NCBI GenBank assembly: GCA_030549335.1
Contig: CM060198.1
Location: 40,464,353-40,528,352 of the forward strand
Direction of reading: 5' to 3'
Source: Pontederia crassipes
Taxonomy: Eukaryota; Streptophyta; Magnoliopsida; Commelinales; Pontederiaceae
Length of the DNA stretch: 64,000 bases
Shown: positions 19,339 through 32,279 of the stretch, piece after piece
Layout of the letters: each line of letters opens with the position of its first letter
Position numbering within the stretch: the first letter of the stretch is position 1
Notes under the pieces: model-generated
Databases searched by the model: none
What the model saw: only the letters and a program-made list of their open reading frames with translations
Told to the model about the DNA's origin: nothing
Translations under genes and position numbers: made by a program

Positions 19339-20812
19339 ACTGAAATGTAAATAATTTTTGAATTTATAATTCCAACTACACTTCTCAGGTTGCAAATATA
19401 CAACCGTTGTCGATATACAGATTGGGGTCGAACCACAAGGAGAGTATTAGATTATGTTTCTCTATTCCTATCAAAAGAGGTCGGTTTCATGGAGATGAAT
19501 GACAAGTGAATGTAAGCAACTAAGAAATAATGATGTATATTTTTAATTTTGGTTTTATAATTTGTTTGGTTATTTTTGAGTGTAACTTTGAAAATCCAGA
19601 GTAAACTAAATCTCAGAATTAAAAGTTGTGTTACTAGATGATAAGCAAAGTAGAGGCACGAGGGATCATTTTATGGTGAACTTGGTGAAAAGATGCTGCT
19701 ACTACCTTATAAACTACATTCGGATGATAACGTTCAAGGTGAATGTCTCTCACTCTTGTGAAAGGCATCCTTCGGTTCTCTCACTCTCGTGTTCGAACCG
19801 AGTCATTTCGCTACTAAGCAAAACTGTATTAGAAATCTACGAAGTTCCTCTCTCGATTCACTCTTCCTGGAAAAATAATGATCAAGAGTGTCCCCTCGTA
19901 CAATCTGCTAACCTCTCGGCTCATGACTAGATTGTTTACGACATATGTCCCTTCTCAGGGGAACCATCATATGAGGAAGGAAACTCATAAACACAACATT
20001 CACTAGATAAGAAAATCAATTAATGCTATGGAAACAGAACATCCGAAATCCATAAAAATCATCGAAACCAAGAATCCATCAAATGATCCCTCAGCCTTAG
20101 TGGATGATTAACTAGACATACTAAGTTTAAGCTTCAAACTAAGAGTGACCTTAATACAATAAGATAAAGTGCGGAAATGAAAACGAAGATTAAAACCGAG
20201 GTTCATGGTGTCGGTTGGAGTGGAGATGATCTACCCTCCTCATCAGTGCTGATACTCCTTCTTCCCTCCTCACCTCCTCTGTCCAATGTGCTTTTTTCCA
20301 ACCCCCTCATACAATCGTCTTCTCTGCTCTCTTATACTCCCCCTTCTCTTGTGATCCTCCTTTCGATTCATGACACCTGACTTGATGTAATCTTCAGCCT
20401 TCGAATGCTTGATAGGTGTCTAGCTAGCACCCTGCCTCTTGATTTCCTACTGATTCTGTCAGCCATGCAGTACATGTAGGGAAGCGACACTTGTCCTGTG
20501 GTCTAGAGCCCTTTTTGTCTGAATGTGGATTACATTGCCTCCATTGTGCTGCATCCTTTATGTTCTTTCTTGTAGAAAACGCTGCATGAAGAATCACTCG
20601 CGCCTATGTGACAGAGGGAGAATTATCAGCTGAAATACCAAGAATACATAAGTACGAGCTGAAAATGGTCAGATGTCTAGGTATTCTAAAAAGTTCATAA
20701 AAGGAATGAATACATGTAACTCAGATTATTTTTTTAATATCCAGATAATCATAAACGGGTTAACTTAAATTAAGTATGTTGATCATTATTTTTATATAGG
20801 TTTAGTTGAATT
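19339..20812 (-). mobile_element. Part of the 3' LTR of element B (Athila-type), interrupted
   Basis: The segment GGGGTCGAACCACAAGGAGAG (19,424 onward) followed by ATTAG matches in style the LTR of element A (GTCGAACCCACGAGGAATATTATTAA at 41,313). It precedes, in the same orientation, the LTR piece that ends beside element B. The total of this piece plus 23,906-24,076 is about 1.64 kb, near the 1.77 kb of the element A LTR. The start at 19,339 is an estimate. Confidence 0.5.
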
Positions 20813-23800
20813 GTAGTATTACACTCTCCATGCAATTAGATTAATTAATAATTAAAATCTAGTTAATTATATTTTGATAAGAATTGAAATTAATTATGAT
20901 CTTATATCCATGTTTGAATTATTAGAGTAATTAGTTAAGTAGCCTTAAGTTAATTTACTACATGTCCTATTTCCAGTAACCATAATATAGTTTCTTATTA
21001 TTTATTTCATCCGTGAAGTGCCTAATGGACTTTGGCTAGATTCTTAATTATCTCCTATCATTTGTGTTTCAACTCTCGTAACATGGAAGTGCAGGTCAAA
21101 TAGTTGACCACTACTACATCATTGGATAAGTATCACACAACTAACCGACTCAAGTTATATGTTCATATCCACTCATACAAAGTCTTATAGTAATATTATA
21201 TATAAGTATTTATATATTATTATATGCTATGTCACCGCCTCAGCCCTCCTGATAATTATATATATATATATATATTATTTAAAGGTGGCCGAATGATCAA
21301 TGAGATGGAAAAAAAGAGAGGACAGCTATGCTAGGACTGGTCGGACAAGGGAAAATAGGAGGACAATTAGAAGGAAAGAAAATAGAATTAAAGGTATGCA
21401 AGAGATAGATTTATTTAATCTCCTTCAATCTTCTGAGCAAGTTTAGATAAAAGTAGCTTTATCTTATTGATTGAAATGATAAGAAAAAATAGACTAATTA
21501 GTTAGAAAGAACTAAATGAAGCAACACGTTTTTCAGCTTTAGATTTTTTAAACTGAGTATCTAACTAACTTATAAAATATCTTGATGTGATCCAAAAATT
21601 ATAAAAGTTAGATCCCACGATCTCTTATAACCCTAGTTGAATGAGAAGGAAGGACTCCTTAAAATCTTGTGTGTTTGAAGAGTTGTGTAAATTGATGAGC
21701 ATAGATCTTGCTGTCCAAGCAGAATTAGTATGATGGATTAAAAATTATGCTATAAATGATATACTTATAATTAAAATATGAAATTTATGTGGTTTACAGC
21801 TGACTTAACTAAGGTTTTAATTACATTGGAATCACTTCAAAATAATTTGAATAGTAAAATATATGTGTCATAATAGCTACATCTATGTTTATTAGATTTT
21901 GAAACATACCTTCACCACGGGATTTCCAGAGAATTATATAGAATAATATAAATTATGAAATTAAACATGTTAACTCTCTTAGTTATTTGGGCCTTAGATA
22001 ATGTCAATAAATTTTTCGAAGGAAAAGTTATGAATTCATCTTAGGTTTCTGTCAACCTGTCTGCTAAAAGTGTTATCCAACTTTGTAAATCACATATTAA
22101 ATTTAATAGGTTATATACTTATATAATAATTTAGGGTTAGAATACCGATGTTAGGTTTCATGAACATTTGGAATCACTCTAACAGGACATGACTAGTGAA
22201 AGTTATAAATATTTTATTGAACCTCACTCATTCTGTCAAAATGAATCCTAGGGCAAATTATGCTAGTATTTGCTAAATTTATTGTTCACAGTCCATAGGG
22301 TTATAAATTCAAAAAAATTTATGGGTTAAATCTCAGGAAGTATACTTTTAAAAAAAATTTAAATTACCAAAACTTAAGTTATTTACTATTTTATATAAAT
22401 GATAAACTTAAGGTCACTCAGTCTATTAGAACATAGAAATAATATGAAATTTGGGTTAATTGTTGATTTTTCTAAGAACCAATCGTAGGGAAATAAAATA
22501 TGAAACTTTTACAGATTAAATCTTCTGTGATCTGAAGCTAAATAATGGAGTAATTTGGTTTTATTATTTATATTAAAATATATAAATTTTATTTCATAAG
22601 GTATGTAATATGCTAGGGTACAAGATGAACTTTTATGATTGACTAATTAATTAAGTCATAGAACTAAAGGCATGAGGGGTATATAGAATTAATCATTGTT
22701 GCGTCCCAGTAGGACATGTTGGTCTGCACACCATAGTACTGATAAGAAAATTATACAATCAAAAGAATAATTTGATATCACTCATGTCAAGTAAGTTGGT
22801 TTCTCCTACTTATGTATTCAACTCTTTTGAATTCAAAGTGACATTAATTGTTATAAGTATTAAATGCATATTTTGACAAGTTTATATGAAAATTTATGTT
22901 TTGAACGTTGATCAATTGATGGTTCATTGGAAAAGCATATATGAAATGTTATGGATCGAGTTTATAGGATGCAATCCAATTCCGTTTGAATGAGTACAAT
23001 ATATGATTCATCTTTTGATATTTGATATGAAATTGTTATATGTTGAATCATACATCTACATCTGCATCTGCATATATGATGGTTGAAGCTAAGTGCTACA
23101 TTGCTGATCACGATGGAAGCCACTTCTATAGTCCAATCTATCATTTTGTTCCTAGCAATGGGATGAGATAGATTGAAGCTAAGTGTTACATCATGAGGAG
23201 TCGGATGGGAGCCACCACTAGAATCCGTGGGGGCTACTTCTAGAGTCCACCTATCACTATATGATATGTTCCTCAAAAGGGATGAGGTAGAATGAAGCTA
23301 AGTGCTACATCGATGATCACGATGGGATCCAACTCTAGAGTCCACCTACCGACCACTAGCCAATTAGTGACCCGTGCATACATATGAGAGTGTTGCATTT
23401 GCATACATATATTTGATATGGTTTGAATGATGTTTATTGCAGTTGGAGTGTGATGAGTTTGATTAGAAAATATACATTATTTTTAAATATATGAAAAATA
23501 CTTATTGTTATAATTATTTCATATCTTTACATGTATCTCCGAGTTGATTAGATGGTAACACATAGGTTACGAGTTATCAACTTACTGAGCTATTTTTTGC
23601 TCATAATGTTATTTCTAATATTTTTTCAGATTAGTATAGCTTCTTGGATCATGCGAGCTCATAATCCTAGCAGGGTTTAATGCCTTTGATGTAAAGGTAT
23701 CGAGAGGAGTTATTTCTCTCGTGTTCTTTTGTTAGGATGTTGAGAGATTTAGTCCATTTTATTATTATTTTTGTCAAAATAAGTTGTATCGAAAATAAAG

Positions 23801-23905
23801 TCATTTTTGTGAAATGTAAAATTTAAGGAGTACTGGTTTCCTTTGAATGATCATAAGTTGTATAATTTATTTAATGATATTCTTATTCTTATGTTAAAAA
23901 AATGT
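20813..23905 (+). mobile_element. Ty3/gypsy LTR inserted in the element B LTR
   Basis: About 3.1 kb of LTR-type sequence with no coding. It shares GTTAGGTTTCAT(G/T)AA...TTGGAATCACTC...GGGAAAGTTATAAAT-type text (22,150-22,230) with 32,080-32,140, so it belongs to the family of the fragment at 31,097. It ends near AATGTTACA. I could not match flanking duplications, so both ends are approximate. Confidence 0.5.
23084..23350. repeat. Three-unit tandem repeat inside the LTR
   Basis: Units beginning GAAGCTAAGTG(C/T)TACAT start at 23,085, 23,175 and 23,294 (spacings 90 and 119). Each continues to GATGGGA(G/T)CC, a CTAGAGTCCACCTA block and GGGATGAG. Confidence 0.8.
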
Positions 23906-24076
23906 TACATCATGTTTTCGCAATCTTTTTTCAATTTTATTTGATTGTCTGTAATGAGTTGCGAATTTTGATTTAAATCGTGATTTAAATCAGGGTCGTG
24001 AAAGTTTTTATATACTACTAGAGGAAATATAATGCCTTTTTCCATGATGAAAGATATATAAAAATACAAGTCATCA
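23906..24076 (-). mobile_element. Outer end of the element B 3' LTR
   Basis: Ends CATCA at 24,076, i.e. begins TGATG on the element strand like the element A LTR (TGATGCATGC). It lies about 20 bases from the conserved hairpin that also follows the 3' LTR of element C. Confidence 0.55.
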
Positions 24077-24097
24077 AATTCCTCCAAACTTGAGTTT

Positions 24098-24115
24098 TTG
24101 CTTGTCCTCAAGCAA
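24098..24115. other. Conserved 18-nt hairpin beside the 3' LTR of element B
   Basis: TTGCTTGTCCTCAAGCAA forms a perfect 7-bp stem with a TCCT loop. The identical 18 nt occurs at 50,943-50,960 in element C at the same place relative to the LTR. Confidence 0.85.
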
Positions 24116-24994
24116 TTCAATTAGAACCAGCCACACAAGGAAAGTAGATAGCTGTAACAACAAAGATCCCCCTATGCACAACAGCCTAGACATCATTTAG
24201 CGCATTTTAGCATGAATTAATTTCATTCAAAGTAGAGTCACTGAAAAGATGATTCCAAGGGAGGTTCCTACTCCTCCAACCGTATCCTTCTCAATTTATG
24301 CAACAAGTTTCTCTAGGTTTAAGCATCCATATTGAAGTTTAGACATACATCTATTCCCAATTTCAATTTCATTTCGTTCATTTCATTTGCAACTTTACAT
24401 TTACTTTTCCCCTTTTTTTTTTAAACTCCTCCAAACTTAAAGCAAGAGTAACCATTTGGATGAAAATATGCTCATCAGCTTTGTAATTATACATGGTGGC
24501 CGCACATATTTCATGCAGTAGGCTCAAGAATTTTTGAAAAAGTTTTTACTCCTCCTGGTACTCTTATTTAAGATGGGGATAGGGATTTTATAACTTAAAC
24601 TTAACGCACTTTCACTATCACTTTACTTTAATTTGAAAATTTAAAGCTGTAGTTACTTGCGGATGCTTAAAACTAGAGAACTCAGAGTATGTTTTTGATT
24701 GGCAATAATCACTTTGACTCAACTAAGAGGATTTAATTACTTCAAGAGGACGTCTAGAACATGCCATACACAAGGATTTTGTGCCATGTGCTAATCTATT
24801 CCTTATGCTCTCTAACCGGTGCTTGGCGGAGTGCAATTATCTATTAGAAGGGAAAATCTCAAGCAAGTATTTCTGACCCAATAAGAAAATTCTTATAAAA
24901 TTTTCATGAGCAACAAAGGATATGAGAACCATTTAGTTCATGAGGGTCAAAACTATATGAGTCCAAAATCAAATGAGAGATTCTTATAGCAAAA
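24116..24994 (-). mobile_element. 3' untranslated region of element B
   Basis: AT-rich noncoding stretch between the env-like remnant and the 3' LTR, as in Athila elements. It includes a short pyrimidine run (CCCCTTTTTTTTT, near 24,410). No gene seen. Confidence 0.6.
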
Positions 24995-27040
24995 TCATAG
25001 TATGGTGTATTGAAATAGGAGTACAGGGACCATACCACTAGCTCCCCCAAACTTATTACAGACACTATCCTTAGTGTCATAACAAGTATGGGAGAGACTA
25101 GGGGGTACTAGTTGAAGGGAGGGAGGTTGGAGGCCAGGAGGACCTCCAACTTGGCATTGATATCGTGTAGGAGCGCCATTTGTTTCCTTTGCTTTTTGCG
25201 GAGTAGCTTGAGTTGTCGGGCTATGGACTTTTTCTGCTGGATACAACGGGCAACGACTGAGCTAGCGGTTGTCTTCTTCGAAATTGGAGCTTCGTCTTCA
25301 TCGGAAGATGGAGCTGTATTGTCCTGCAAAGGAAGAAAAGTTAGTGGCGAAGGGGATTTTGAGAAAGGGCTTACCTGCGGCTGTTCTGGAGACTCGGACT
25401 GCTGTTCATTGGCTGGAGAGGAAGCAAGGTCTTCAATTGGAGGTTGATCATCTACGGGGGGTACGTTTGGTGATACTGGAGGTGTCTTGCATACAGAAGT
25501 AGTGGGGGCATGCTGGAGGTCTTGATCATCAGAGTTGTCCAGAGGGCTGCTAGGGTCAGAGGGGCTACTAGGGGCTTGATGAGGTTTTGGGAGGGGCATT
25601 GCTAGTATCCAATTGGTGCCAGAGGTGACTGATGTTCTAGTTGGATTTGGCAGTGGTACCAATTCATTGGTGGGGGCAATGTGCAGATAGTAGGTATCCT
25701 CAATGCACTTGACCATGTGCATATGGATGAAGGTTTGAAGGTTGAGGGTTCCTCGTGACTAGAAGTCTAGTTGGTTGAAATCCACATTAGAAGCCTGGGC
25801 GATTGGTGTAGCATGACCATCGAGAACGATGGGGCCTCATTCTTGAGTGGTAATACAAGATAAGAATTTAAGGAAAATGCCACCAATGTCAATTTGTTTC
25901 CGGTGAGAAAGGACCAGGTGATTAGAAGTTCGGGTTCACGCACTCTGGACTCAATATTCCCTCATCCTAATAGGGTATTTGCTAAAATGCGATGAAAATA
26001 TCAAACTATCGGATTAGAGATAGATGGAGACTTAGCCTTGTTACGGATGAGGGTTTGTTCACCAATAATAATAGTCTAGATCTCGTCATAGCTTGGGGTG
26101 ATAGAAGGGGCAGAGCAAGAGGGAAGACCCATAACGTCATAAAACTGGCAGAATGTCCAAGTGAAGTTCACATTGATAAGCCAGAACGTGATCATTTGCT
26201 TCTTCTATTCTATAATGATAGAGCTCAAAAACTCCCGAGCTAACTCGGGGTAAGTGTGCTTGTGAGAAAAAAAAGAATTTCCGTGCGTGAATGAGAGAAG
26301 TTAGGAAATTAAAATTATCATAAAAACCCAAGGTCTCTAAAGTGATAATATCCAAGTACTTAGTAGCAGAGAATGGACGATCAACAAGATTTGAGTACTT
26401 GATTTGTTGTGTCTGTGCAGAAGATGATGCTCACAAGCTTGGTGAGTAGCGGTAGTTTGTTGGCATCTTTAGTACTTGCAAATGTCAGAGCAGGTGAAAC
26501 AGAAAGGCGCAGGGAGCTAGTGCTGTGACATACGTCTTTCCTGGCTATGAAGTGGTTGTTGATGATGGTGGTTTAGCGGTGGCGCTCTTCGTTACCTACG
26601 ATTTTCGTGAAGTAGGGTCAGTCTCGGCTCCTTTTTAGCGGAGTGTACTAGTGAAGGTGTGGGTGAGGCTTTAGCAGAAGTGGTGGCTAGGATGGAAGCT
26701 GAAGTGCCGCCGATGGCGGTTTTGAATTCTCTAGAGAAGTGAGGGTAGGTGAAGGCGACGGTTCGGAGGATTAGTGGAGGAAGAACCATGGATGTTTGGA
26801 GGGATCGGTCACTTTCGTTTGTCGAAGGATTGACCGCGCATAGAAACCATAGTCGTTGGAGCAAAGAGAAAAGGGAAGAGGAGAATGGAAATGGAAGAAA
26901 GGGAGATGTTTCTAGAGAGTGGTTTCAGGGTATGAGGGTGAGTGAGTGGGAGCGAAAGGAATGGGAGTAGTTGGGTATAGGGTGTAGAGGTAGCTAGTGG
27001 GGTAGATAAACCGGTGGGCAACACGTGGCACACATGCAAA
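24995..27040 (-). mobile_element. env-like third-gene remnant of element B
   Basis: The longest readable part (25,108-25,722) encodes a proline/serine-rich stretch followed by a basic, glutamine-rich helix-forming tail (KKQRKQMALLHDINAKLEVLLAS). This resembles the C-terminal part of Athila third-gene proteins, which also end in a coiled segment in element C (51,977-52,285). Position downstream of integrase supports this. Badly broken. Confidence 0.55.
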
Positions 27041-27282
27041 AAGGTAAAAATTCAGATATTTGATTAGGACAAATGGATGAATCATGCCAACAAAAATAAT
27101 GAAATGGATATAGTGGGTCCGGCTAAATGGCAGAAGAAAAAGGGTTAAGCAGGAAAAGTGAAGAGGCAATCACCTACGAGCAGAAAGATAATTGAATGCT
27201 AGGGAGAAAATAGAGAAATAACTTGGTTGCCTCCCAGAAGCGCTATCTTTAATGTCTTTTAGCTTGACACTCTTACATCCAA

Positions 27283-28450
27283 TTAGGTAGGCAGTACGTC
27301 AAGTGGTGAGAGAGTAAGATTCTCCATCATTCCATGAAAATCTTGGGGTATGTAGTGTTTCACACGCTGACCATTAACTGTGAAGTACTCGTCTTTCCCA
27401 TTCTCAAGTTCAATAGCTCCAAAATCATAGATTTTAGTGATAGTGAAAGGACCAGACCACCGATTCTTCAATTTGTTAGTGAAGAACTTGAACTTTGAAT
27501 CGAATAAAAGAGCTTGATCGCCAACAATAAAATGCCTTCGCAAGATCTTCTTATCATGACATTGCTTAGATTTCTCTTTGTATATGAGAGAGTTCTCATA
27601 TAAGTCTTAGTTCTTCTAATTTCGGATGTTGCAATAGCCGTTGTTCACCAGCAACTTTCATGTCCGTATTTATAAACTTGATTGCCAAATGCTCCTTATG
27701 CTCAATTTCAATCGGTAGGCGACAAGCTTTTCCGTAAACTAATATGCAAGGAGTCGTTCCTTAAGGATGTCTTGAATGCAGTTCTCTAATCCCATAGTGC
27801 ATCATCTAATTTAGAGCTCCAATCTTTCCGTGACCGAGAAACTACTTTCTCCAAGATATTCTTAATCTCTCGATTAGATACTTCTACTTGTCCACAAGTT
27901 TGAGGATGATATGGTGTGTATACCCTGTGGGAGATGCCATATTTCTTCAGGAGGGTTTTAAATCATCATTCAATGAAATGTCGGCCCCTATCACTGATAA
28001 CTATTCAGGGCATACCAAATCGGGGAAAGATAACTTTAGTGAAGAGTTTCTGGACTGAATGAGAATCACATTTTACAATTGGAACTACTTCGACCCACTT
28101 AGAAAAGTAATCAATAGCAACTGGTATGTACTTGTAAGCTCCAGAATTTGGGAAGGGGTCCATGTAGTCTATTCCCTATATGTCAAATAACTCTACCGCG
28201 AGGATTCCTTGTAAGGGCATTTCTTGTCGACGTCCAATATTCCTCGATCTTTGACAACTGTCGCAAGAGGAAACAAATTGGTGGACGTCTTTGAAAAGCA
28301 TTGGCAAGAAGAATCCAGATTGGAGAATGCGGGCAGCTGTGCGCTATGTACCCCCATGTCCACCATAAGCTAGTGTGTGGCATGATTCAATGATATCCTT
28401 AGTTTCTTCAGCTGTTATACATTGGTGCAACATCCCATCTAAGCACTATT
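27283..28450 (-). mobile_element. Integrase region of element B
   Basis: 27,283-27,543 encodes the C-terminal integrase part (LLFDSKFKFF, NRWSGPFTI, NGQRVKHY), standard for Athila/Tat elements. The adjoining stretch up to about 28,450 holds the zinc-binding and core segments in fragments. Fossil. Confidence 0.8.
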
Positions 28451-29585
28451 TAAATAGGAAAGGATCATCCTAGTAGTAGTGCTTGACCTCTATAAAGAAT
28501 TTTTCCTTCTGGTAGTTTGTGAGGTCTGATGGTACCACTCCTCCTGCAGTAGTTGTCTATGTCCGCATATCATGACACTGGAGTGATAGATAAAAGGTAG
28601 TCATCAGGTAAAGTGCCTCATATTGGTGGTGAAGTATCTTTTGTTCCTGGTGATAGTTCTATCCTAGATAAATGATCTGCTACCTGATTCTCAAAACCAC
28701 ATCTATCTACAATCTCAATGTCGAATTCATGCAGAGATAGGATCCATCGTATTAGGCGAGGTTTGGCCTCCTTTGAAAATAAGTGTTTGAGTGTAGAGCG
28801 GTCAATATGTATGATAGATTTAGATCCAATCAGATACTATCTGAATTTCTTGCTGACGTGTCCAAAAACAACCCCTTGCTAAATCATGAAATGGCATTTC
28901 TCCCAATTCAAAACTAAATTAACTTCCTCGCATCTCTGTAACATTCGATCAAGATTTGTTAGGTATTCAAGAAGGAGGATCCATAGACAGAAAAATCATC
29001 CATGAATACCTACATAATATTTTCTATACAATCAGAAAAGATAGCAGTCATACAACGTTGAAAAGTAACTGGTGCATTACATAAACCAAATGACATTATT
29101 CGATGCAAAGGTGCCATTTTGGCAAGTGAAGCTAGTCTTCTCTTGATCAGCAGGATGTATAGGTATTTGTAGAAAACCAGAGAAACCATTAGGATAGCAA
29201 AAATAGTCATGCATAACAAGTCTTTCAAGCATTTGATCAATAAAGGGTAAAGAAAAATGATTCTTTCTTGTAGCTTTATTAATTTTTTGAAAATCCACAC
29301 ATATCCACCAACCTGTGGTTATGTGGCTAGCTGTAAGTTCTGCTTTGGAATTTTCAACTACTGTCATTCCACCCTTTTGGGAACAACCTGAATTGGACTA
29401 ACCCAATGACTGTCAGAGATGGAATAAATTAAACTAGAATCTAAAAGTTTTAGGACATCTTTATTAACTACTTCCTGCAAGATAGGGTTTAGTCTCCATT
29501 GTCCTTCCCTAAATGGCTTTACACTATCTTCAAGGGGAACTCTATGCATGCAAAGGGATGGGGTAATACCTTTAACGTTGGCCAT
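28450..29585 (-). mobile_element. RNase H and reverse transcriptase region of element B
   Basis: RT blocks (WWICVDFQKINKATRK, FIDQMLERL, FGLCNAPVTFQRCM) at 29,000-29,370 and an RNase H segment around 28,640-28,860 ([23 protein letters not shown]) are recognisable. The linking protease-RT segment continues to 29,585. Fossil. Confidence 0.85.
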
Positions 29586-29599
29586 GTAGTATCTAATGA

Positions 29600-31096
29600 C
29601 TTTTCTGTGTTATATAAGGACCACAAGAAGGTCAGCTATCTGTTCTTTCCCTAGAGCAGAATTGACAGTGACAGACAATGTAGAAATTTGGTCCAAAAAT
29701 TCATACCTCAGAGTGGAGGGAAGTTCCTTCATTTCCACTTTTGGAAGAATATTAGAAGTTGGAGAAGTTTCGATAATAGGATCGGAAGAATGAGGCATAT
29801 CTGGTTCTTGAGGAAGAATATCATGAGAATTCATCATAACTGAGTAGATTTCTCCTTGAGGATCATCAATGTGCTCACTCACTTCAGATGTTAAATAGTG
29901 TTGAAGAGGATCTAGAGTTGCAATTAAGGCAACAACCTCTCTGGTGGCCTCATCTATCATATCAGATGCTTCGCAACAGCCTTCATGCATTGGAGATTTT
30001 ATGACTTGTGGAAGGTGGAACTCAATTCAATCTTCTCCCAACTGAAATGAGAGTCAACCATTCTTCACATCTATAACTGCTCCAGCCGTGGCAAGGAACG
30101 GGCATCCTAAGATCATAGGTACATCGATGTCTTCTTCTATGTCCAGTACTACAAAATTAGCAGGGATATAGAAATTGTCAACTTTGATTGGGATATCCTT
30201 TAAGATGCCATGGGGTCTCTTGACTGATCTATCTATAAGTTGGAGAGTTAGATTGGTCGATGTTAAGTCACCAACATCCAATCTCTTGCAGAGGGATAAA
30301 TGTATTAAACTGACACTTGCCCCAAGGTCACATAAGGCCCTGTCCACTTGGAGATTCCTTATTTCACAAGGTATTGAAAAGCTCCATGGGTCTTTTAATT
30401 TCGGCGGTAACTTGTTTTGAATGACAACACTCACTTCTTCAGTCAAAGCAATAGTTTCGTGGATATCTATCTTCTTTTTCTTGGACAGGATATCTTTAAA
30501 AAATTTGGCGTAAAAGGGCATCTGCTGAATAGCTTCAACAAATGGAATGTTGAAATGCAGCTTCTTTATGATATCCAAAAATTGGGTGAATTGCCGATCA
30601 TTCTGGATTTAGAAAGCCTCTGCGCGAAAGGAATGGAGTTGAGATCAGAGCTGCTTTGTTGTTTTCACTCCAGCATTTCTTGTGATATATCATCCTTCGA
30701 ATTGTTTGAGGGATTGGGTACTAGAACTTCCTCGAGTTTCATTAGCTCTTTTAGTTGTTTTCCACTTCGTAGCTCAATCACTTTACATTACTCCTGAGGA
30801 TTTACTTCTGCTTGGCTTGGAAAAGTTCCTAGGGTGCGTGAGGATGAAGTAGCTTGCTGAGCTATCTGGTTCTCAAGTATCTTGTTATGTATAGCAAGAC
30901 TTTCCAGCTTTGAAGACATTTATTCCATAAATTCATTATGTTGTTCTTGCTGTTTCATCAAGTTTTTCAGTAGGATTTCAAGGCTAGGTTTTTCTTAAAC
31001 AGGTGCTTCAGGTTTAAATGATGGGGGTTGTGGTAATGCTAAGTAAGGTGGTGGTGTATTAAGTGGCATTGAAGGCTTCTGATATTGTGGTGGTCG
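29600..31096 (-). mobile_element. Protease and C-terminal gag region of element B
   Basis: The protease block ALCDLGASVSLIHLSLCKRL and the closing block VPMILGCPFLATAGAVIDV lie within 30,054-30,400, preceded by the KLPPKLKDP segment typical of Athila. The stretch above 30,780 encodes the proline/glutamine-rich C-terminal gag. Fossil. Confidence 0.85.
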
Positions 31097-32255
31097 TGTA
31101 ATATCCCTAACTTAACCATGCATGATTAGATATGTGAATGTGATTCTATATTATGTTATTGATAAGCACTATGAATGTGATGTTAAGACTTACACTTCAA
31201 TGTCAACTATTGGAGTGCGAAAATAATGGAAATTTACTTAAGGCATGAAAAGGTGATTTTCAAAAAAGTGAAAATTTGGAAAATTAAAGTCCCGGTAATT
31301 TTTCATATATATCAAAGAATTCTAAAAGTTTTTTTAACAATTTTTAGGAGGTGTATGAGTTAGGTAAAATGTAGACACAAAATTGAAAAAAATCCGTGGA
31401 ATCGTGATTTTTTTTCGGACAAAAATTTTGATTTTGATTCCTTGGTTATTTATTTTTCTAAATATTTTATATGAATGCAAATGGGGGGGGGGGGTAGTTT
31501 CTTATTTACATGTAATGTCTTAAGTAAATGAATAAATAAACAAATATATGGAAAATGCAAAGGACATTTAAATGGCATTGCATGCGAATAAGGCTTAGAT
31601 CGAGGGTATTTTTGGAAGAATCCAATGCACCAGTTGAAGTTGGTTTCTCCCTTCCTTCTAATACTTATCCTTTCATCTTTTACTATCTTCCTCTGCCCTA
31701 TTCACCATCTTTGGCCGAACACTTAAGGAGAGGGCACAAATCAATACTTGTTGAAGGAGGAAGAGAAGTTGAAGCTAGGGTTTTAGATTTTGGTGAGCTC
31801 CTACTTCATTCTCTTTTGATTCTAACTAAATAATTCCTAATTATGATTTCTCTAAACCTTTCTCATCTATTCATTTTTGGATTTTACTTCATCATGGGGC
31901 AAAACCCATGTTTTTCATGAGCAAGATTAACCCTAGCCATATGATGTCTGTAGAGAAAGTTATGTTCTTATCTTTAAGGTACTATCACTCTGTCTTTCAA
32001 AATTATTACCTAATTTTTCTAAATTATGGATTAAATCCAATGTGTCATGTAATTATTTGATAATTTAAGTGTTATAGAAACTGAGGTTAGGTTTCATTAA
32101 AAATTGGAATCACTCGAAAATGATATCTGTAGGGAAAGTTATAAATGTTTTACCGAGCCTCACTTAGTTTGTTTGGATGAAACATAGGGTAGATTGTGCT
32201 AGTATTTTTTAAATTTATTATTATTAGTATAGATAGATATAAATATAAGGAATTT
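31097..32255. mobile_element. LTR fragment between elements B and A
   Basis: Starts TGTAATATCCCTAACTT at 31,097 and shares the GGTTAGGTTTCATTAAAAATTGGAATC-type passage (about 32,080-32,220) with the LTR at 20,813-23,905. At about 1.16 kb it is much shorter than that copy, so it is truncated. The right edge is estimated from where element A coding begins. Confidence 0.55.
31483..31494. repeat. Homopolymer G12
   Basis: A run of twelve G within the LTR fragment; such runs are prone to length error in sequencing. Confidence 0.95.
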
Positions 32256-32279
32256 TATGAATTGCAATCTATGACCTGA

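Larger units (their letters stand above)
24077..31096 (-). mobile_element. Element B: Athila-type Ty3/gypsy, internal region, decayed and truncated
   Basis: Minus-strand element in the order (right to left) gag C-terminal part, protease, RT, RNase H, integrase, env-like remnant, 3' untranslated region. RT wording (GWWICVDFQKINKATRK, FIDQMLERL) is of the Athila/Tat branch. It stops inside gag at 31,096, where an LTR fragment begins, so the 5' LTR and primer site are missing. It is heavily broken, with more than ten breaks, and looks older than elements A and C. Confidence 0.85.

Noticed and set aside
25108-25722. A host gene for a proline/serine-rich protein
   Set aside because: It lies on the element B strand, directly downstream of integrase, and resembles the C-terminal part of Athila third genes.
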